From positions 1-64,000 of the forward strand of contig NZ_JACHXK010000027.1 of the NCBI RefSeq assembly GCF_014192105.1: a stretch of 64,000 nucleotides of DNA, read 5' to 3'. The notes beneath the pieces are model-generated. The model worked only from the letters and a program-made list of their open reading frames with translations. It did not search any database and was not told the DNA's origin. Position 1 is the stretch's first letter. Each line of letters starts with the position of its first letter. Origin of the DNA: Paenibacillus phyllosphaerae. GTDB taxonomy: Bacteria > Bacillota > Bacilli > Paenibacillales > Paenibacillaceae. This document shows positions 1-8,184 of this stretch, one piece after another. The position numbers and the translations under genes are program-made.

Positions 1-44
1 AGGCGTGAGCCTTCCTAAACCACCTCAAAAACAACTCGAGAAAG

Positions 45-86
45 CAAAAGAGAAACCCGACGTTTGAAAAAACGTGGGGTTTCTCT
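45..86 (-). terminator. Rho-independent terminator after the oxidoreductase gene
   Basis: A 10-bp outer stem (49-58 with 77-86) encloses an inner ACGTTT/AAACGT pairing. Read on the minus strand it is followed by a T-rich run. It lies downstream of the minus-strand oxidoreductase, beyond the four 24-bp repeats, and probably ends that transcript. Confidence 0.7.
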
Positions 87-125
87 ACAATCTGACTGCC
101 GAGCCATGCTCAGGCAGTCATTTCT

Positions 126-221
126 CTCGCAATTCCCGCTATCCTACTGCTCGCGCTTGTCGCGATCTTACTTCCCGCGCTTCACGCGATCTTACTGCTC
201 GCAGTTCCTGCGAGCTTATAG
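126..221. repeat. Four tandem 24-bp hairpin-forming repeats
   Basis: Four head-to-tail degenerate units of 24 bp begin at 126, 150, 174 and 198. Each carries a small inverted repeat, for example CGCGCTTCACGCG in the third unit and CTCGCAGTTCCTGCGAG in the last. The last unit overlaps the stop codon of the oxidoreductase gene, so the array lies in its 3-prime end and untranslated region, just before the terminator. The role is unknown; RNA protection or a polymerase-slippage product is possible. Confidence 0.6.
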
Positions 222-1310
222 TTCAACCGGTTTTCCTGTCTCCGCCGACTTGTAGATGGCTTCGAGGATTTGGGTTACGACATACGCTTGCTCCGGCTTG
301 ACCATCGGCTCGGTGTCGTTCAGGATTGCGTCGATCCATTGGCGTGCTTCCACGTCGGCTGCACGCTGGCTTTCGCCGGAGAAGAATGCGATCGCGCCGG
401 CTTCGGACGGCTTCGTCTCCACGAGTTGTCCTTGCTTCGCGTGGTTGTAGACGACATAACCTTCGTCCAGGAACGCCTTGCCCATCATCTCGGCGCCGCC
501 GTCCGTGCCGCACAGCGTCACTTGCGCTTCCTTCGCGTTCAGCACGTTCAGCGCCCAAGCTGCTTCCAGGTATATCGTCGCGCCGTTCTCCATCTTAATG
601 AAACCGAATGCCGAATCTTCGACTTCGTACGTTTCCGGATCCCAAGGTCCGAACATATTGCCGGCCGGTTTGTCCTTGAGCATCTGGAAGGAAGAGCCTA
701 CCACCAGCGTTGGCTTATAGTTGTCCATCGTCCACAGAGCGAGGTCAAGCGCATGGGTGCCGATGTCGATCAGCGGACCGCCGCCTTGCTTGGATTTGTC
801 CGGGAATACGCCCCATGTCGGTACACCTCTGCGGCGAACGGCATGCGCTTTGGCGAAGTAAACGTCGCCGAGCTCTTTTTTCTGGCAAGCGTCATACAGC
901 GCGAGCGAGTCCGAGCGGAAACGGTTCTGGTAGCCGATCGTCAGTTTCTTGCCCGTGCGCTGCGCCGCCTCCAGCATCTTCTTCGCTTCCTCTGAATTGA
1001 TCGCCATCGGCTTTTCGCACATCACATGTTTGCCGGCCTCGAGCGCCGCCACCGTGATAAAGGAGTGGGACACGTTCGGTGTCAGGACATGGATAACGTC
1101 GATCGATGGATCATTCACGACCTCCATATAATCCGTCGTAACGAGCGAACCCTCAATGCCGAACTGCTTAGCGGCTTGAACCGCGCGCTCTTCCTCGATG
1201 TCACAGAACGCGACCATTTCCACTTTGTCCGACAGTTTCGCAAGCGAAGGGAAGTGCTTTTGATTGGCGATGCCGCCGCAGCCGATAAATCCGATTCTTA
1301 GTTTTTTCAC
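216..1310 (-). CDS. Gfo/Idh/MocA family oxidoreductase, DgpA-like glycoside 3-dehydrogenase candidate
   Basis: This 364-residue cytoplasmic NAD(P)-dependent sugar oxidoreductase has an N-terminal Rossmann motif (GFIGCGGIA, about residues 7-15) and the family EKP catalytic lysine motif near residue 99. The central section RRRGVPTWGVF then GGGPLIDIGTHALDL is typical of a subgroup acting on glycosides. In gut puerarin metabolism DgpA, of this family, oxidises the C3 hydroxyl of the C-linked sugar before the C-C bond is cleaved. Here the gene lies across from a probable C-glycoside deglycosidase pair, so the same role is inferred. A strong AGGAGG site precedes the ATG. It follows the isomerase gene by 75 bp and is probably co-transcribed with it. 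The family is certain; the substrate is an inference. Confidence 0.9.
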   Translation of the reverse strand: MKKLRIGFIGCGGIANQKHFPSLAKLSDKVEMVAFCDIEEERAVQAAKQFGIEGSLVTTDYMEVVNDPSIDVIHVLTPNVSHSFITVAALEAGKHVMCEKPMAINSEEAKKMLEAAQRTGKKLTIGYQNRFRSDSLALYDACQKKELGDVYFAKAHAVRRRGVPTWGVFPDKSKQGGGPLIDIGTHALDLALWTMDNYKPTLVVGSSFQMLKDKPAGNMFGPWDPETYEVEDSAFGFIKMENGATIYLEAAWALNVLNAKEAQVTLCGTDGGAEMMGKAFLDEGYVVYNHAKQGQLVETKPSEAGAIAFFSGESQRAADVEARQWIDAILNDTEPMVKPEQAYVVTQILEAIYKSAETGKPVEL

Positions 1311-1385
1311 AGTGAATTCCTCCTGATTGGATATGATAGTAAGACTGCTTCTTACAATAGAGAAATGAATGTACGAAAGGACCGG

Positions 1386-2354
1386 CTACACCCACCACAT
1401 CTGGCCTAGCGGTTCCTTGATCAGCACCTGCTGCAGATTGCCGACCGCCTTAGAGAACCCTTCTTCGATGGACATCAGGCCATCCTCATGCTCGATGCTG
1501 ACGACGTAATCGTAACCGACTAGTCGCAGGGCACTCATGATATCTGCCCATGTCTTCAGATCGTGGCCATAACCGACGGAGCGGAACTGCCATGCCCGAC
1601 CCAGCATCGCCGTGTACGGCTGCATGTCCGTAATCCCGTGCCGGTTCACGTTGATCGGATCAACGACGGTATCCTTCGCATGGAAATGATGAATCGCGCC
1701 GGCACGTCCGAGGATATGAATGGCTTGTACGGGATCGATGCCCTGCCACCACATATGGCTCGGATCGAGGTTCGCGCCGATTACTTCGCCGACCGCCTCT
1801 CGCAGCCGCAGCAGCGTCGCCGGGGTATGTACCGAGAACCCGCCGTGCAGCTCCAACCCGATGCGAATGCCTTTGTCGTCCGCCGCCTTCCCTGTTTCCC
1901 GCCAGTACGGAATGACTTTCTGCTCCCACTGCCAAGCAAGCAGTTCTTGATAATCGTTCGGCCACGGCGCCACGGGCCAGTTCGGATAAAGCGCGTTGTC
2001 CGAATCTCCGGGACAGCCAGAGAAACCGTTTACAACGGGAACCTCAAGCAACTCGGCCAGCTCGATCGTCTGCATGAAGTCATGATGGAACTGGTTCGCG
2101 ATCGCCTTCTGCGGATGAAGCGGATTGCCGTGGCAGCTGAGCGCGCTGATCATGAGCCCTCTCGATTCGAACGCTTGCTTGAATCGACTCAGCTTGCCGC
2201 GATCTGCGAGCAGTTCTTCCGGGTTGCAATGCGCATTGCCGGGATATCCCCCTGTGCCGAGTTCAACCGCTTCGAGCCCTTGGGCCGCGATAAAATCAAG
2301 CGCCTCCTCCAGAGGCTTCTGTGCCAGCAGCACCGAAAATACGCCTAACTTCAT
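1386..2354 (-). CDS. Sugar phosphate isomerase/epimerase-like TIM-barrel protein
   Basis: This 322-residue protein of the AP endonuclease-2-like sugar isomerase/epimerase superfamily shows the usual metal-site signatures: GLELHGGF, ANLDPSHMWWQG, HFHAKDT and a C-terminal VSIEHEDG, which give the Glu-Asp-His-Glu set. It has no signal peptide. Family members interconvert or epimerise keto-sugars or act on inositol-type and 3-keto-glycoside substrates. Its place between the symporter and the oxidoreductase suggests it processes the oxidised sugar, perhaps as a 3-keto-sugar epimerase or hydratase. The start has a good AGGAGG site. The promoter region contains an inverted repeat related to the TetR operator at 8869-8883. 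Confidence 0.88.
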   Translation of the reverse strand: MKLGVFSVLLAQKPLEEALDFIAAQGLEAVELGTGGYPGNAHCNPEELLADRGKLSRFKQAFESRGLMISALSCHGNPLHPQKAIANQFHHDFMQTIELAELLEVPVVNGFSGCPGDSDNALYPNWPVAPWPNDYQELLAWQWEQKVIPYWRETGKAADDKGIRIGLELHGGFSVHTPATLLRLREAVGEVIGANLDPSHMWWQGIDPVQAIHILGRAGAIHHFHAKDTVVDPINVNRHGITDMQPYTAMLGRAWQFRSVGYGHDLKTWADIMSALRLVGYDYVVSIEHEDGLMSIEEGFSKAVGNLQQVLIKEPLGQMWWV

Positions 2355-2408
2355 CGTTATACCTCCTTACATCAGCCATCGGTATAATGGTTATCTATGA
2401 ATTAACCA

Positions 2409-2423
2409 TATACAACGTGTTAA
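2409..2423 (-). promoter_or_regulatory. Putative TetR operator before the isomerase gene
   Basis: On the minus strand the site reads TTAACACGTTGTATA. It matches 13 of 15 positions of the perfect inverted repeat TTTACACGTTGTAAA in the promoter of the TetR gene, including the central CGT. It is embedded in a wider inverted repeat, TAACCAT to its left and ATGGTTA to its right. Binding by that TetR protein is inferred. Confidence 0.5.
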
Positions 2424-2494
2424 TGGTTATGGCGCAAGGATACCATACCCTTTTCAGGGAAAGCAACCTCTTTTTTCGCTTGATTCTGATCGTC

Positions 2495-3883
2495 TTACGA
2501 TTGTCTGCGTGCTTTCAATTGCTCGATAATGCCCGAGTGCGTCCGATCCAGCTTGTAGAAACACATAATGAGGATCTGGACCGCCATGAGCACAAGCGGC
2601 ATGCCGTAGAACAGATAGCGAATCCCCGTCACGGCCGTGTCCGTAATTTGCTCCGGATTGTAGTTAAACCAAGCCAACGCATAAGCGACAAGCGAGGAAG
2701 CAAGCGCCGATCCTACCTTCGTCGCGAAGCTATAACCCGAATAGAGCTGTCCGTCCGCTCTCGTATTGAACTTCCATTCATGGTAATCCGCGGAGTCCGC
2801 AATCATCGTGAACACCGAGATCATGCACAGGCCTCCGAATACGTAAGAGAGCGTATACAAGACAAGGTACAGTGCCGTATTGCCTTCGCAGAACGGAAGA
2901 GCGACGAAGAACACAACGCTGATGGCTAGTGAGATGATGTTGCCGTTGCGCTTGCCGAACCGCTTGAAGAACGGAGCCGCGAAGAACGACCCGATAATAG
3001 CGGTTACATAAAGCAGCGGAAGCAAGACGGACACCAGATTCGGCTTATGGAGCACATAGATCGAAAAATAAATCGTGAGCGGCACGGCAGCCCCGATCCG
3101 CAAGAACGTCACAAGCGCGAATAACGTAGAGACGACCCACGGCTGATTGCGGACCAGCAGCTTCACCATCGCCCCGATCGACAATTTCTCGTGATGCTGG
3201 CTTTCCGTATCCGTTACATGTTCTTTCGTATTTCGGTATACGATCAGGAAGATGATAACGCTAACAATAGAGAATAGCGTAATCGTCCAGAAGAAACCCG
3301 ACTTCTGGTCCCCACCGCCGAAAGCTTTGACCAGCGGCATCGTTAACGCCGTAATCGCTATGGAACCGACCGCCATGCCGAAGATCCGGAAGCTGCTCAG
3401 CTGCATCTTCTCCTGGCTGTCACGCGTCATGAGCGACATCAAGGTACCGTAAGGGATATTGATCGCCGAATAGATGATGCCGAGCACAATGTAGGTGGCA
3501 TAGGCATAAATGATTTTGCCCGTATCGGAGAACTGCGGCGAAGAGAACGTCAGAATGCTAAGCACGCCGAACGGAACAGCCAAATAGAGAATATAAGGCC
3601 TTGCTTTGCCCCGCTTCGTATTCGTCTTGTCCACCATCACGCCGAAGATCGGATCGATCAGCGCGTCGCCTACCCTGGAGATCAAGAACAGCGTGCCGAT
3701 TGCAGCTACCGGAACCAGATAGACGTCCGTGTAGAAGAATAAAAGATAGCTGGAAATCATCGACCAGATCAGGTTCGATGCCAAGTCGCCCAGGCCGAAA
3801 CTGAATTTCTCTTTGAATGTTAGCTTGGTGGTTTGTTGCTGAGCGCCGCTAATCATTTCGTTTGTGTGCAGCATGCTTTCCAT
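2495..3883 (-). CDS. GPH-family (MelB-like) glycoside:cation symporter
   Basis: This 462-residue polytopic membrane protein of the glycoside-pentoside-hexuronide:cation symporter family has about 12 hydrophobic segments. Its N-terminal motif SRVGDALIDPIFGVMVDKT is followed by RGKARPYI, the diagnostic GPH signature including the cation-site aspartates. A large central loop is followed by a second half with an ADYHEW-type motif. The start has an AGGAGG site. It is divergent from the C-glycoside deglycosidase genes and precedes the isomerase and oxidoreductase, so it is the likely importer of the glycoside they use. The substrate is not readable from sequence. Confidence 0.92.
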   Translation of the reverse strand: MESMLHTNEMISGAQQQTTKLTFKEKFSFGLGDLASNLIWSMISSYLLFFYTDVYLVPVAAIGTLFLISRVGDALIDPIFGVMVDKTNTKRGKARPYILYLAVPFGVLSILTFSSPQFSDTGKIIYAYATYIVLGIIYSAINIPYGTLMSLMTRDSQEKMQLSSFRIFGMAVGSIAITALTMPLVKAFGGGDQKSGFFWTITLFSIVSVIIFLIVYRNTKEHVTDTESQHHEKLSIGAMVKLLVRNQPWVVSTLFALVTFLRIGAAVPLTIYFSIYVLHKPNLVSVLLPLLYVTAIIGSFFAAPFFKRFGKRNGNIISLAISVVFFVALPFCEGNTALYLVLYTLSYVFGGLCMISVFTMIADSADYHEWKFNTRADGQLYSGYSFATKVGSALASSLVAYALAWFNYNPEQITDTAVTGIRYLFYGMPLVLMAVQILIMCFYKLDRTHSGIIEQLKARRQS

Positions 3884-4008
3884 GCGATGACCTCCTGAGA
3901 TGGGAAATACAAACCACTTGCTCGGTTTAATCCATGTTATGAATGCGTAGGATCGGCCCCCTTAGAACGTTTTTATCGCAATTCCAAAGATTAACTCACG
4001 CATAACCA

Positions 4009-4023
4009 TTTATCCGGTGTAAA
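4009..4023 (-). promoter_or_regulatory. Putative TetR operator before the symporter gene
   Basis: TTTATCCGGTGTAAA matches 12 of 15 positions of the TetR-promoter repeat. The right half-site TGTAAA is perfect and the left is degenerate. It lies 126 bp upstream of the symporter start in the 368-bp divergent region. That region also holds a weak cre-like site (4063-4079, two mismatches to the consensus). Confidence 0.42.
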
Positions 4024-4139
4024 CCTTTGTTGCGATTTCAGAATAGCACCGCGTTTCTTGTTATGCAAGCGTTTTATTTTTATTGAATTTCGCTTCTACT
4101 AAAAGCGAATTTTTGATCTCCTAGCGGAAAAGAAAGTGC

Positions 4140-4169
4140 TTGCAAAGCGGAAATCAGGCATGATAAGAT
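4140..4169 (+). promoter_or_regulatory. Sigma-A type promoter of the deglycosidase operon
   Basis: A -35 box TTGCAA (4140-4145) and a -10 box TAAGAT (4164-4169) are separated by 18 bp. Transcription would start near 4176, directly before the first putative TetR half-sites, which suits a repressor that blocks initiation. Confidence 0.5.
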
Positions 4170-4184
4170 AGCGTCATTCAATAG

Positions 4185-4217
4185 TTTACACATTGTTAGC
4201 CTTTAATAAATTGTAAA
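4185..4217 (+). promoter_or_regulatory. Two putative TetR operators downstream of the deglycosidase promoter
   Basis: TTTACACATTGTTAG (4185-4199) matches 12 of 15 positions of the TetR-promoter repeat with a perfect left half-site. A second site with a perfect right half-site TGTAAA ends at 4217. The outer GTTTACA and TGTAAAC are also inverted to each other. They lie between the promoter and the ribosome binding site. Confidence 0.48.
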
Positions 4218-4251
4218 CCATTATTTCTCTCATATTCAGGAGGTATACGCT

Positions 4252-5262
4252 ATGAATTCCATCTCACCGATTAAACGCGGCATTAGTTTGTTCAGCTTTC
4301 AGCAGAAATATTATACCGGTGCCATGACGTTGGAAGATTGCCTGGCGCAAGCGTCCAAACTTGGCGTGCAAGGCATTGAGATGCTCGTCGATCAGATGGT
4401 TCCGGGTTATCCGAGCATCACCTACAATCTGTCGGACGCTTTCGTCGACCGATGGAACGAGATGCTGCAGCAATATAAGCTCGAGGCGGTCTGTCTCGAT
4501 ATCTATGGAGAGACGAAGTTGCATAAGCGCAAGAAGGTGACGAACGAGGAACTGCTCCAGCAGCTGCTCGCGCTGATGAAGACGGCCAAAGCGCTCAACT
4601 TCTCCTTCATCCGCTTGACGATGCATCTCCCCTACGAAGTCATTGAGGCGTGCATCCCTCATGCGGAGGAGCAAGGCATCAAGCTCGCTTCCGAGGTTCA
4701 CGCACCGCATTTGATGACCGGCGAATGGGTACGCCGCAACGTCGAACTGATCGAGAAGACCGGCACCAAACATCTCGGCCTCATGCCGGATCTGGGTACT
4801 TTCTCCCGCACGATTCCGCCTGTGGTCATCGCCGAGTCGCTCCGCAAAGGGGGACAGCAACGGATCGCCGAGTACTTGAACGACGTCTATGTAAGCCGCG
4901 AGATTCCGAAGGATCTGATGGCCAAAGTTGGGTCGATGGGCGGCAATGATCTGGACATGTGGCTGGCGATGCGCGTCATGATCGAGACGTGGACGTACCA
5001 GAATCCGAAGGCGCTTGCGGAATTCATGCCTTATGTGACGCATGTGCACGGGAAGTTCTATGAAGTAACGAATGAGCTGCGGGAACCAAGCGTCGATTAT
5101 GACGGCGTCATGGACGTCTTGACGAAGAGCGGATACAACGGTTACATCATGAGCGAATACGAAGGTCAGCGTCTGACGCAGGATATCGAAGATCCGAACT
5201 TCGATGAGATCGAGCAAGTGACGCGTCATCAAGCTATGCTGCGCCGCTACCTCGGGCAGTAA
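4252..5262 (+). CDS. Probable C-glycoside deglycosidase alpha subunit (isomerase-like TIM barrel)
   Basis: This 336-residue TIM-barrel protein of the sugar phosphate isomerase/epimerase superfamily has a likely divalent-metal site at E148 (EVHAP), D180 (MPDLGTF), H266 (HVHGKFYE) and E302 (SEYEGQ). Characterised C-glycoside deglycosidases (gut DgpBC and soil bacterial CGDs) pair such an alpha subunit with a small beta subunit of the DUF6379 type and cleave the C-C bond of 3-keto C-glycosides of flavonoids and xanthones. The next gene, 54 bp downstream, matches that beta subunit, so the pair is the main evidence. A strong AGGAGG site precedes the ATG. The alternative is an O-glycoside 3-keto lyase or an unrelated isomerase. 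The fold is certain, the reaction is inferred. Confidence 0.8.
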   Translation: MNSISPIKRGISLFSFQQKYYTGAMTLEDCLAQASKLGVQGIEMLVDQMVPGYPSITYNLSDAFVDRWNEMLQQYKLEAVCLDIYGETKLHKRKKVTNEELLQQLLALMKTAKALNFSFIRLTMHLPYEVIEACIPHAEEQGIKLASEVHAPHLMTGEWVRRNVELIEKTGTKHLGLMPDLGTFSRTIPPVVIAESLRKGGQQRIAEYLNDVYVSREIPKDLMAKVGSMGGNDLDMWLAMRVMIETWTYQNPKALAEFMPYVTHVHGKFYEVTNELREPSVDYDGVMDVLTKSGYNGYIMSEYEGQRLTQDIEDPNFDEIEQVTRHQAMLRRYLGQ

Positions 5263-5316
5263 ACGCGAACGGCACATTCCATCACCACTACTGTTTTCAT
5301 ATAAGGAGGACAAAGC

Positions 5317-5730
5317 ATGTCTAAGGGGAATATTTTCGGGTACGATCGGTATATGATTTGCGAGGATGGCTTTCAGAATATCATCAAGGACGGCGAGACG
5401 ATCGGGTTCCAAGTCCGTCTTCGCATCGCCAATTACAGAGGCTACATCCTGTCCCAGATCGAGGATATCCAAATCGCCGTCGATGGCGAGCAAATCAACA
5501 GAGCGGACATTCGATTCACGATCGGCGATCTGACCTACACGCTCGACGAAATGGAAGAAGCGATTGATCAGCGTTGGGAACTGACCCAGATCGCGACGAT
5601 TACTTGTCTGAAGCCCGGCGGCCTGACTGCGGGTTCGCATGAAGTCTATGCCGAGGAGCACATCCGCGCCTCCTACATTCCGATTATGGCGGTCTCGCAT
5701 TCGCAGAAGACGCTGGAACTTGCCGTGTAA
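5317..5730 (+). CDS. Probable C-glycoside deglycosidase beta subunit (DUF6379 domain)
   Basis: This soluble 137-residue beta-rich protein has no signal peptide. The stretch GFQVRLRIANYRGYILSQIE, then a short IAVDGEQI segment and a Trp-containing middle section, resembles DUF6379, the small subunit of C-glycoside deglycosidases. In the known complexes it packs on the TIM-barrel alpha subunit and helps to form the active site. The usual length is about 130-150 residues, as here. It has an AGGAGG site and follows the alpha subunit gene closely; a strong terminator follows. I recognise the family from memory and cannot align it here. Confidence 0.72.
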   Translation: MSKGNIFGYDRYMICEDGFQNIIKDGETIGFQVRLRIANYRGYILSQIEDIQIAVDGEQINRADIRFTIGDLTYTLDEMEEAIDQRWELTQIATITCLKPGGLTAGSHEVYAEEHIRASYIPIMAVSHSQKTLELAV

Positions 5731-5750
5731 ATCGGTTTGAAGAAATGACG

Positions 5751-5803
5751 AAAACCTCTTGTGATCGGCACAGTTCTAGTGCCTGCTGATCACAAGAGGT
5801 TTT
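5751..5803. terminator. Strong bidirectional-looking terminator
   Basis: A perfect 16-bp outer stem (5751-5766 with 5788-5803) has an extra GGCAC/GTGCC inner pairing and is followed by T residues. It ends the deglycosidase operon and may also serve the converging Imm10-like gene. Confidence 0.85.
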
Positions 5804-5898
5804 TCTATAATGATGGATTAAGTCTAGCTTTCGCCGGTTGCGAAGACAAAGCAGACGGCATCGCTCTGAACTAATGTTCTTCGCTTAAGGTGCTTTTG

Positions 5899-6303
5899 CT
5901 AACTATCAAAATAGTTAAGTACTCCGGGCTCATTTTGAAACATGAGTTCAAGATGATTTCTCATTGCTTGTAATTGCTCTACATCAACATTGAACTCAAT
6001 CTTAATATGCTTTGGCAATTCAAGCCCTTCGGCCGTTGATTCATCAAGAATGATCTCTAATGAGTTACTGCGTAATAGGAGTTCTTTAATATCGCAGTAG
6101 CCTGAACATTCTTCTCCATTTATAGTGAGATGCACTTTATCAAGCCCTAGAGCTTTGTCCCGATCATCGCTCTCCAAGGATCTCTGTAAAAGTATATATT
6201 CTTTTGTTTCAAATTCTTGATCAGCAAAACCAACAAGAATAACGTCTATTTCTTCATCACAATTCGAATATAAAAATTGCGCAGTTTGAGTAAACAAATG
6301 CAT
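5899..6303 (-). CDS. Imm10-like immunity family protein (orphan)
   Basis: This 134-residue acidic soluble protein contains VGFADQEFETKEYILLQRSL, then GLDKVHLTINGEECSGYCDI, and ends in a segment with LPKHIKIEFNVD. This pattern resembles the Imm10 immunity family of Bacillales polymorphic toxin systems. No toxin gene is next to it, so it would be an orphan immunity gene. Its base composition is visibly more AT-rich than its neighbours, which suggests transfer. The ribosome binding site is poor, with GAGGG directly against the ATG, so the exact start is uncertain. The family call is from memory of the motif. Confidence 0.55.
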   Translation of the reverse strand: MHLFTQTAQFLYSNCDEEIDVILVGFADQEFETKEYILLQRSLESDDRDKALGLDKVHLTINGEECSGYCDIKELLLRSNSLEIILDESTAEGLELPKHIKIEFNVDVEQLQAMRNHLELMFQNEPGVLNYFDS

Positions 6304-6345
6304 CCCTCACTTGATCTCAACTAAACTCTCTGCTTTTTCGCTCGA

Positions 6346-7917
6346 TCACAAACTCTGCTCGCTCACACCCTGCACAGGATCGAACTGCAGCATTTTCGTT
6401 CCGATTTTATCGATGAAGAACCGGTCATGGCTGACCGTAATCACGGCCCCGGGAAAATGGATCAGCGCCTGCTCCATCACCTGAATGCTCGTCAGGTCGA
6501 GATGGTTCGTCGGCTCGTCCAATACAATGACGGCCGCCCCCGAGAGCAAGCATTTCGCCAGCGCGACGCGAGCCTTCTGCCCGCCGGAGAGATTGCCGAT
6601 CTTCTTACTCAAGTCGGCCTCCGAAAATTGGAGCATGGAGAGGAATTTGTTGACCTTTTTGCGCGGCGCGTCCAGTCCGAGTCCGTAGGTGTTCACTGCA
6701 TGAGACACGGTATCCTTCGAGTCCAGCTCCTCCCACATCCGGTTGAAGTACGCGTAGCCGACGCCCTTCTCCCAAGCCACTTCGCCGGATTCCGGTTCGG
6801 CTTCGCCGGTAAGCACCTTGATCAGCGTCGACTTGCCGCTTCCGTTAGGGCCGACGATCACAAGGCGGTCTTCCTTCTGGATATCGAAGCTGACGTTCTG
6901 GAAGATCACGCGATCCCCGAAGGTTTGTCCGATATGCTTCACTTCGCATAGCTTGTCCGGGAATCGAAGCTTCTCGTAAATATCGGTAATGAGCACGTTG
7001 ACCGGATGCGGCTCGATCCGTTTCTTGTTCTCCGCCAATTGACGCGAAAGCCGATCCTTGGCGGATTTGCGGCTGGCGCGGCTGTCGATGGCCTCCGCTT
7101 CCATTAAAAGCAGCTCTTCCTCCCACTCAAACTGGCGGTCCAGCTCCTTCTTGCGCATCTTCTTCTTGCGGACGTAATCGGTGTAATTCCCTTCGTATTC
7201 CTGAAAATGATAGTTCTCGATCTCGATCGTACGCGTCACGACCTTATCGATAAATTGGCGATCATGCGAGACCAGAATCATCGCGCCTTTGAACCGGTAC
7301 AGCCACTGCTCGAGCCAAGCGATGCCTTCGATATCCAAATAATTCGTCGGCTCGTCGAGCAAGACGACATCGGGCTGCTCGATCAGCATCTTGGCGAGCG
7401 CGGCGCGGTTGCGCCAGCCGCCGGACAATTCGCCCACAGGCTGATGACGGGAATGATCGTTGAATCCCAGCTTCGTGAGCACCGTGTTGATCTCGACCGA
7501 CACGTTCCATCCGTCCAAATGCTCCATCTGTTCGAACAGCTCCGCTTGCCTGGATAGCAGCGTATCCATCTCCCCGTCATCGGTGACGATGCCGAGTTTC
7601 TCGCCGATCTCCTGAAGTTCCTGCTCAATGCGCGTAACCTGCTCGAAACACAGTTCCAGCTCTTGTTGAACGGAGAGAGTGCCTTGCAGCTCCGAGAATT
7701 GTGAGAAGTAGCCGATCTTCACCTGGGGATCGACTTCCACATTCCCCGACGTTGGTTCTTCCTTGCCCAAGATAAGCCGGAATACCGTCGACTTACCTGC
7801 GCCGTTCCGCCCGATCAGGCCGATTCGCTCCCCATGGCTCAGGCGAAAATAAATATTGCGGAAGATCATGGACTCTTCGTATTTCATCGTGACGTTCTCT
7901 AACCGTATAACGCTCAT
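6346..7917 (-). CDS. ABC-F family ATP-binding protein
   Basis: A protein of about 523 residues has two ABC domains in one chain and no membrane segments, the ABC-F arrangement. The first Walker A is GRNGAGKS with signature LSGGW and VVLLDEPTNYLD. The second is GPNGSGKS with LSGGQKARVALAKC and VIVLDEPTNHLD. The linker between them is charged and coiled-coil-like (about residues 240-310). ABC-F proteins act on ribosomes, as translation factors or as antibiotic resistance proteins. Upstream in-frame codons exist, but the ATG at 7917 has AAGGAGA at correct spacing. It has no evident link to the flanking C-glycoside genes. Confidence 0.93.
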   Translation of the reverse strand: MSVIRLENVTMKYEESMIFRNIYFRLSHGERIGLIGRNGAGKSTVFRLILGKEEPTSGNVEVDPQVKIGYFSQFSELQGTLSVQQELELCFEQVTRIEQELQEIGEKLGIVTDDGEMDTLLSRQAELFEQMEHLDGWNVSVEINTVLTKLGFNDHSRHQPVGELSGGWRNRAALAKMLIEQPDVVLLDEPTNYLDIEGIAWLEQWLYRFKGAMILVSHDRQFIDKVVTRTIEIENYHFQEYEGNYTDYVRKKKMRKKELDRQFEWEEELLLMEAEAIDSRASRKSAKDRLSRQLAENKKRIEPHPVNVLITDIYEKLRFPDKLCEVKHIGQTFGDRVIFQNVSFDIQKEDRLVIVGPNGSGKSTLIKVLTGEAEPESGEVAWEKGVGYAYFNRMWEELDSKDTVSHAVNTYGLGLDAPRKKVNKFLSMLQFSEADLSKKIGNLSGGQKARVALAKCLLSGAAVIVLDEPTNHLDLTSIQVMEQALIHFPGAVITVSHDRFFIDKIGTKMLQFDPVQGVSEQSL

Positions 7918-8112
7918 CGCTATTCTCCTTCGTCTTGCCATCGTATTGCCTAAGTATACCACTAGCGCGGCAGGAACAGGCATTGGTGTGTTCCAGCGCA
8001 GAAGTTCTTCCTTTGTCGAGGCGATTGCAACGGCGAGCTCATGCTGGCTTGATTCATATTCTTTGTGCCGTTCCCCAACTATTGCAATGGCCGTTCGTCA
8101 TTCTTGCCCGAA

Positions 8113-8161
8113 CAAAAAAAGACGTACGCTCCCCATGCTGCTCTGCAGGAGAACGTACGCC
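8113..8161 (-). terminator. Terminator of the TetR gene
   Basis: Arms GACGTACGCTCC and GGAGAACGTACGCC pair with one bulge. On the minus strand the hairpin is followed by seven T residues. Confidence 0.8.
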
Positions 8162-8184
8162 TTATGCCGATTGGCCTATCTATG

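Noticed and set aside
4063-4079. Firm cre site before the deglycosidase/symporter genes
   Set aside because: ATGCAAGCGTTTTATTT lacks the conserved CA and has two mismatches, so it is only mentioned as weak.
4264-5700. 478-codon minus-strand frame opposite the deglycosidase genes
   Set aside because: Antisense shadow that runs across two real plus-strand genes and their intergenic gap.
6346-7917. Antibiotic resistance gene of the ABC-F class
   Set aside because: ABC-F membership is clear, but nothing in the sequence separates a resistance protein from a housekeeping translation factor.
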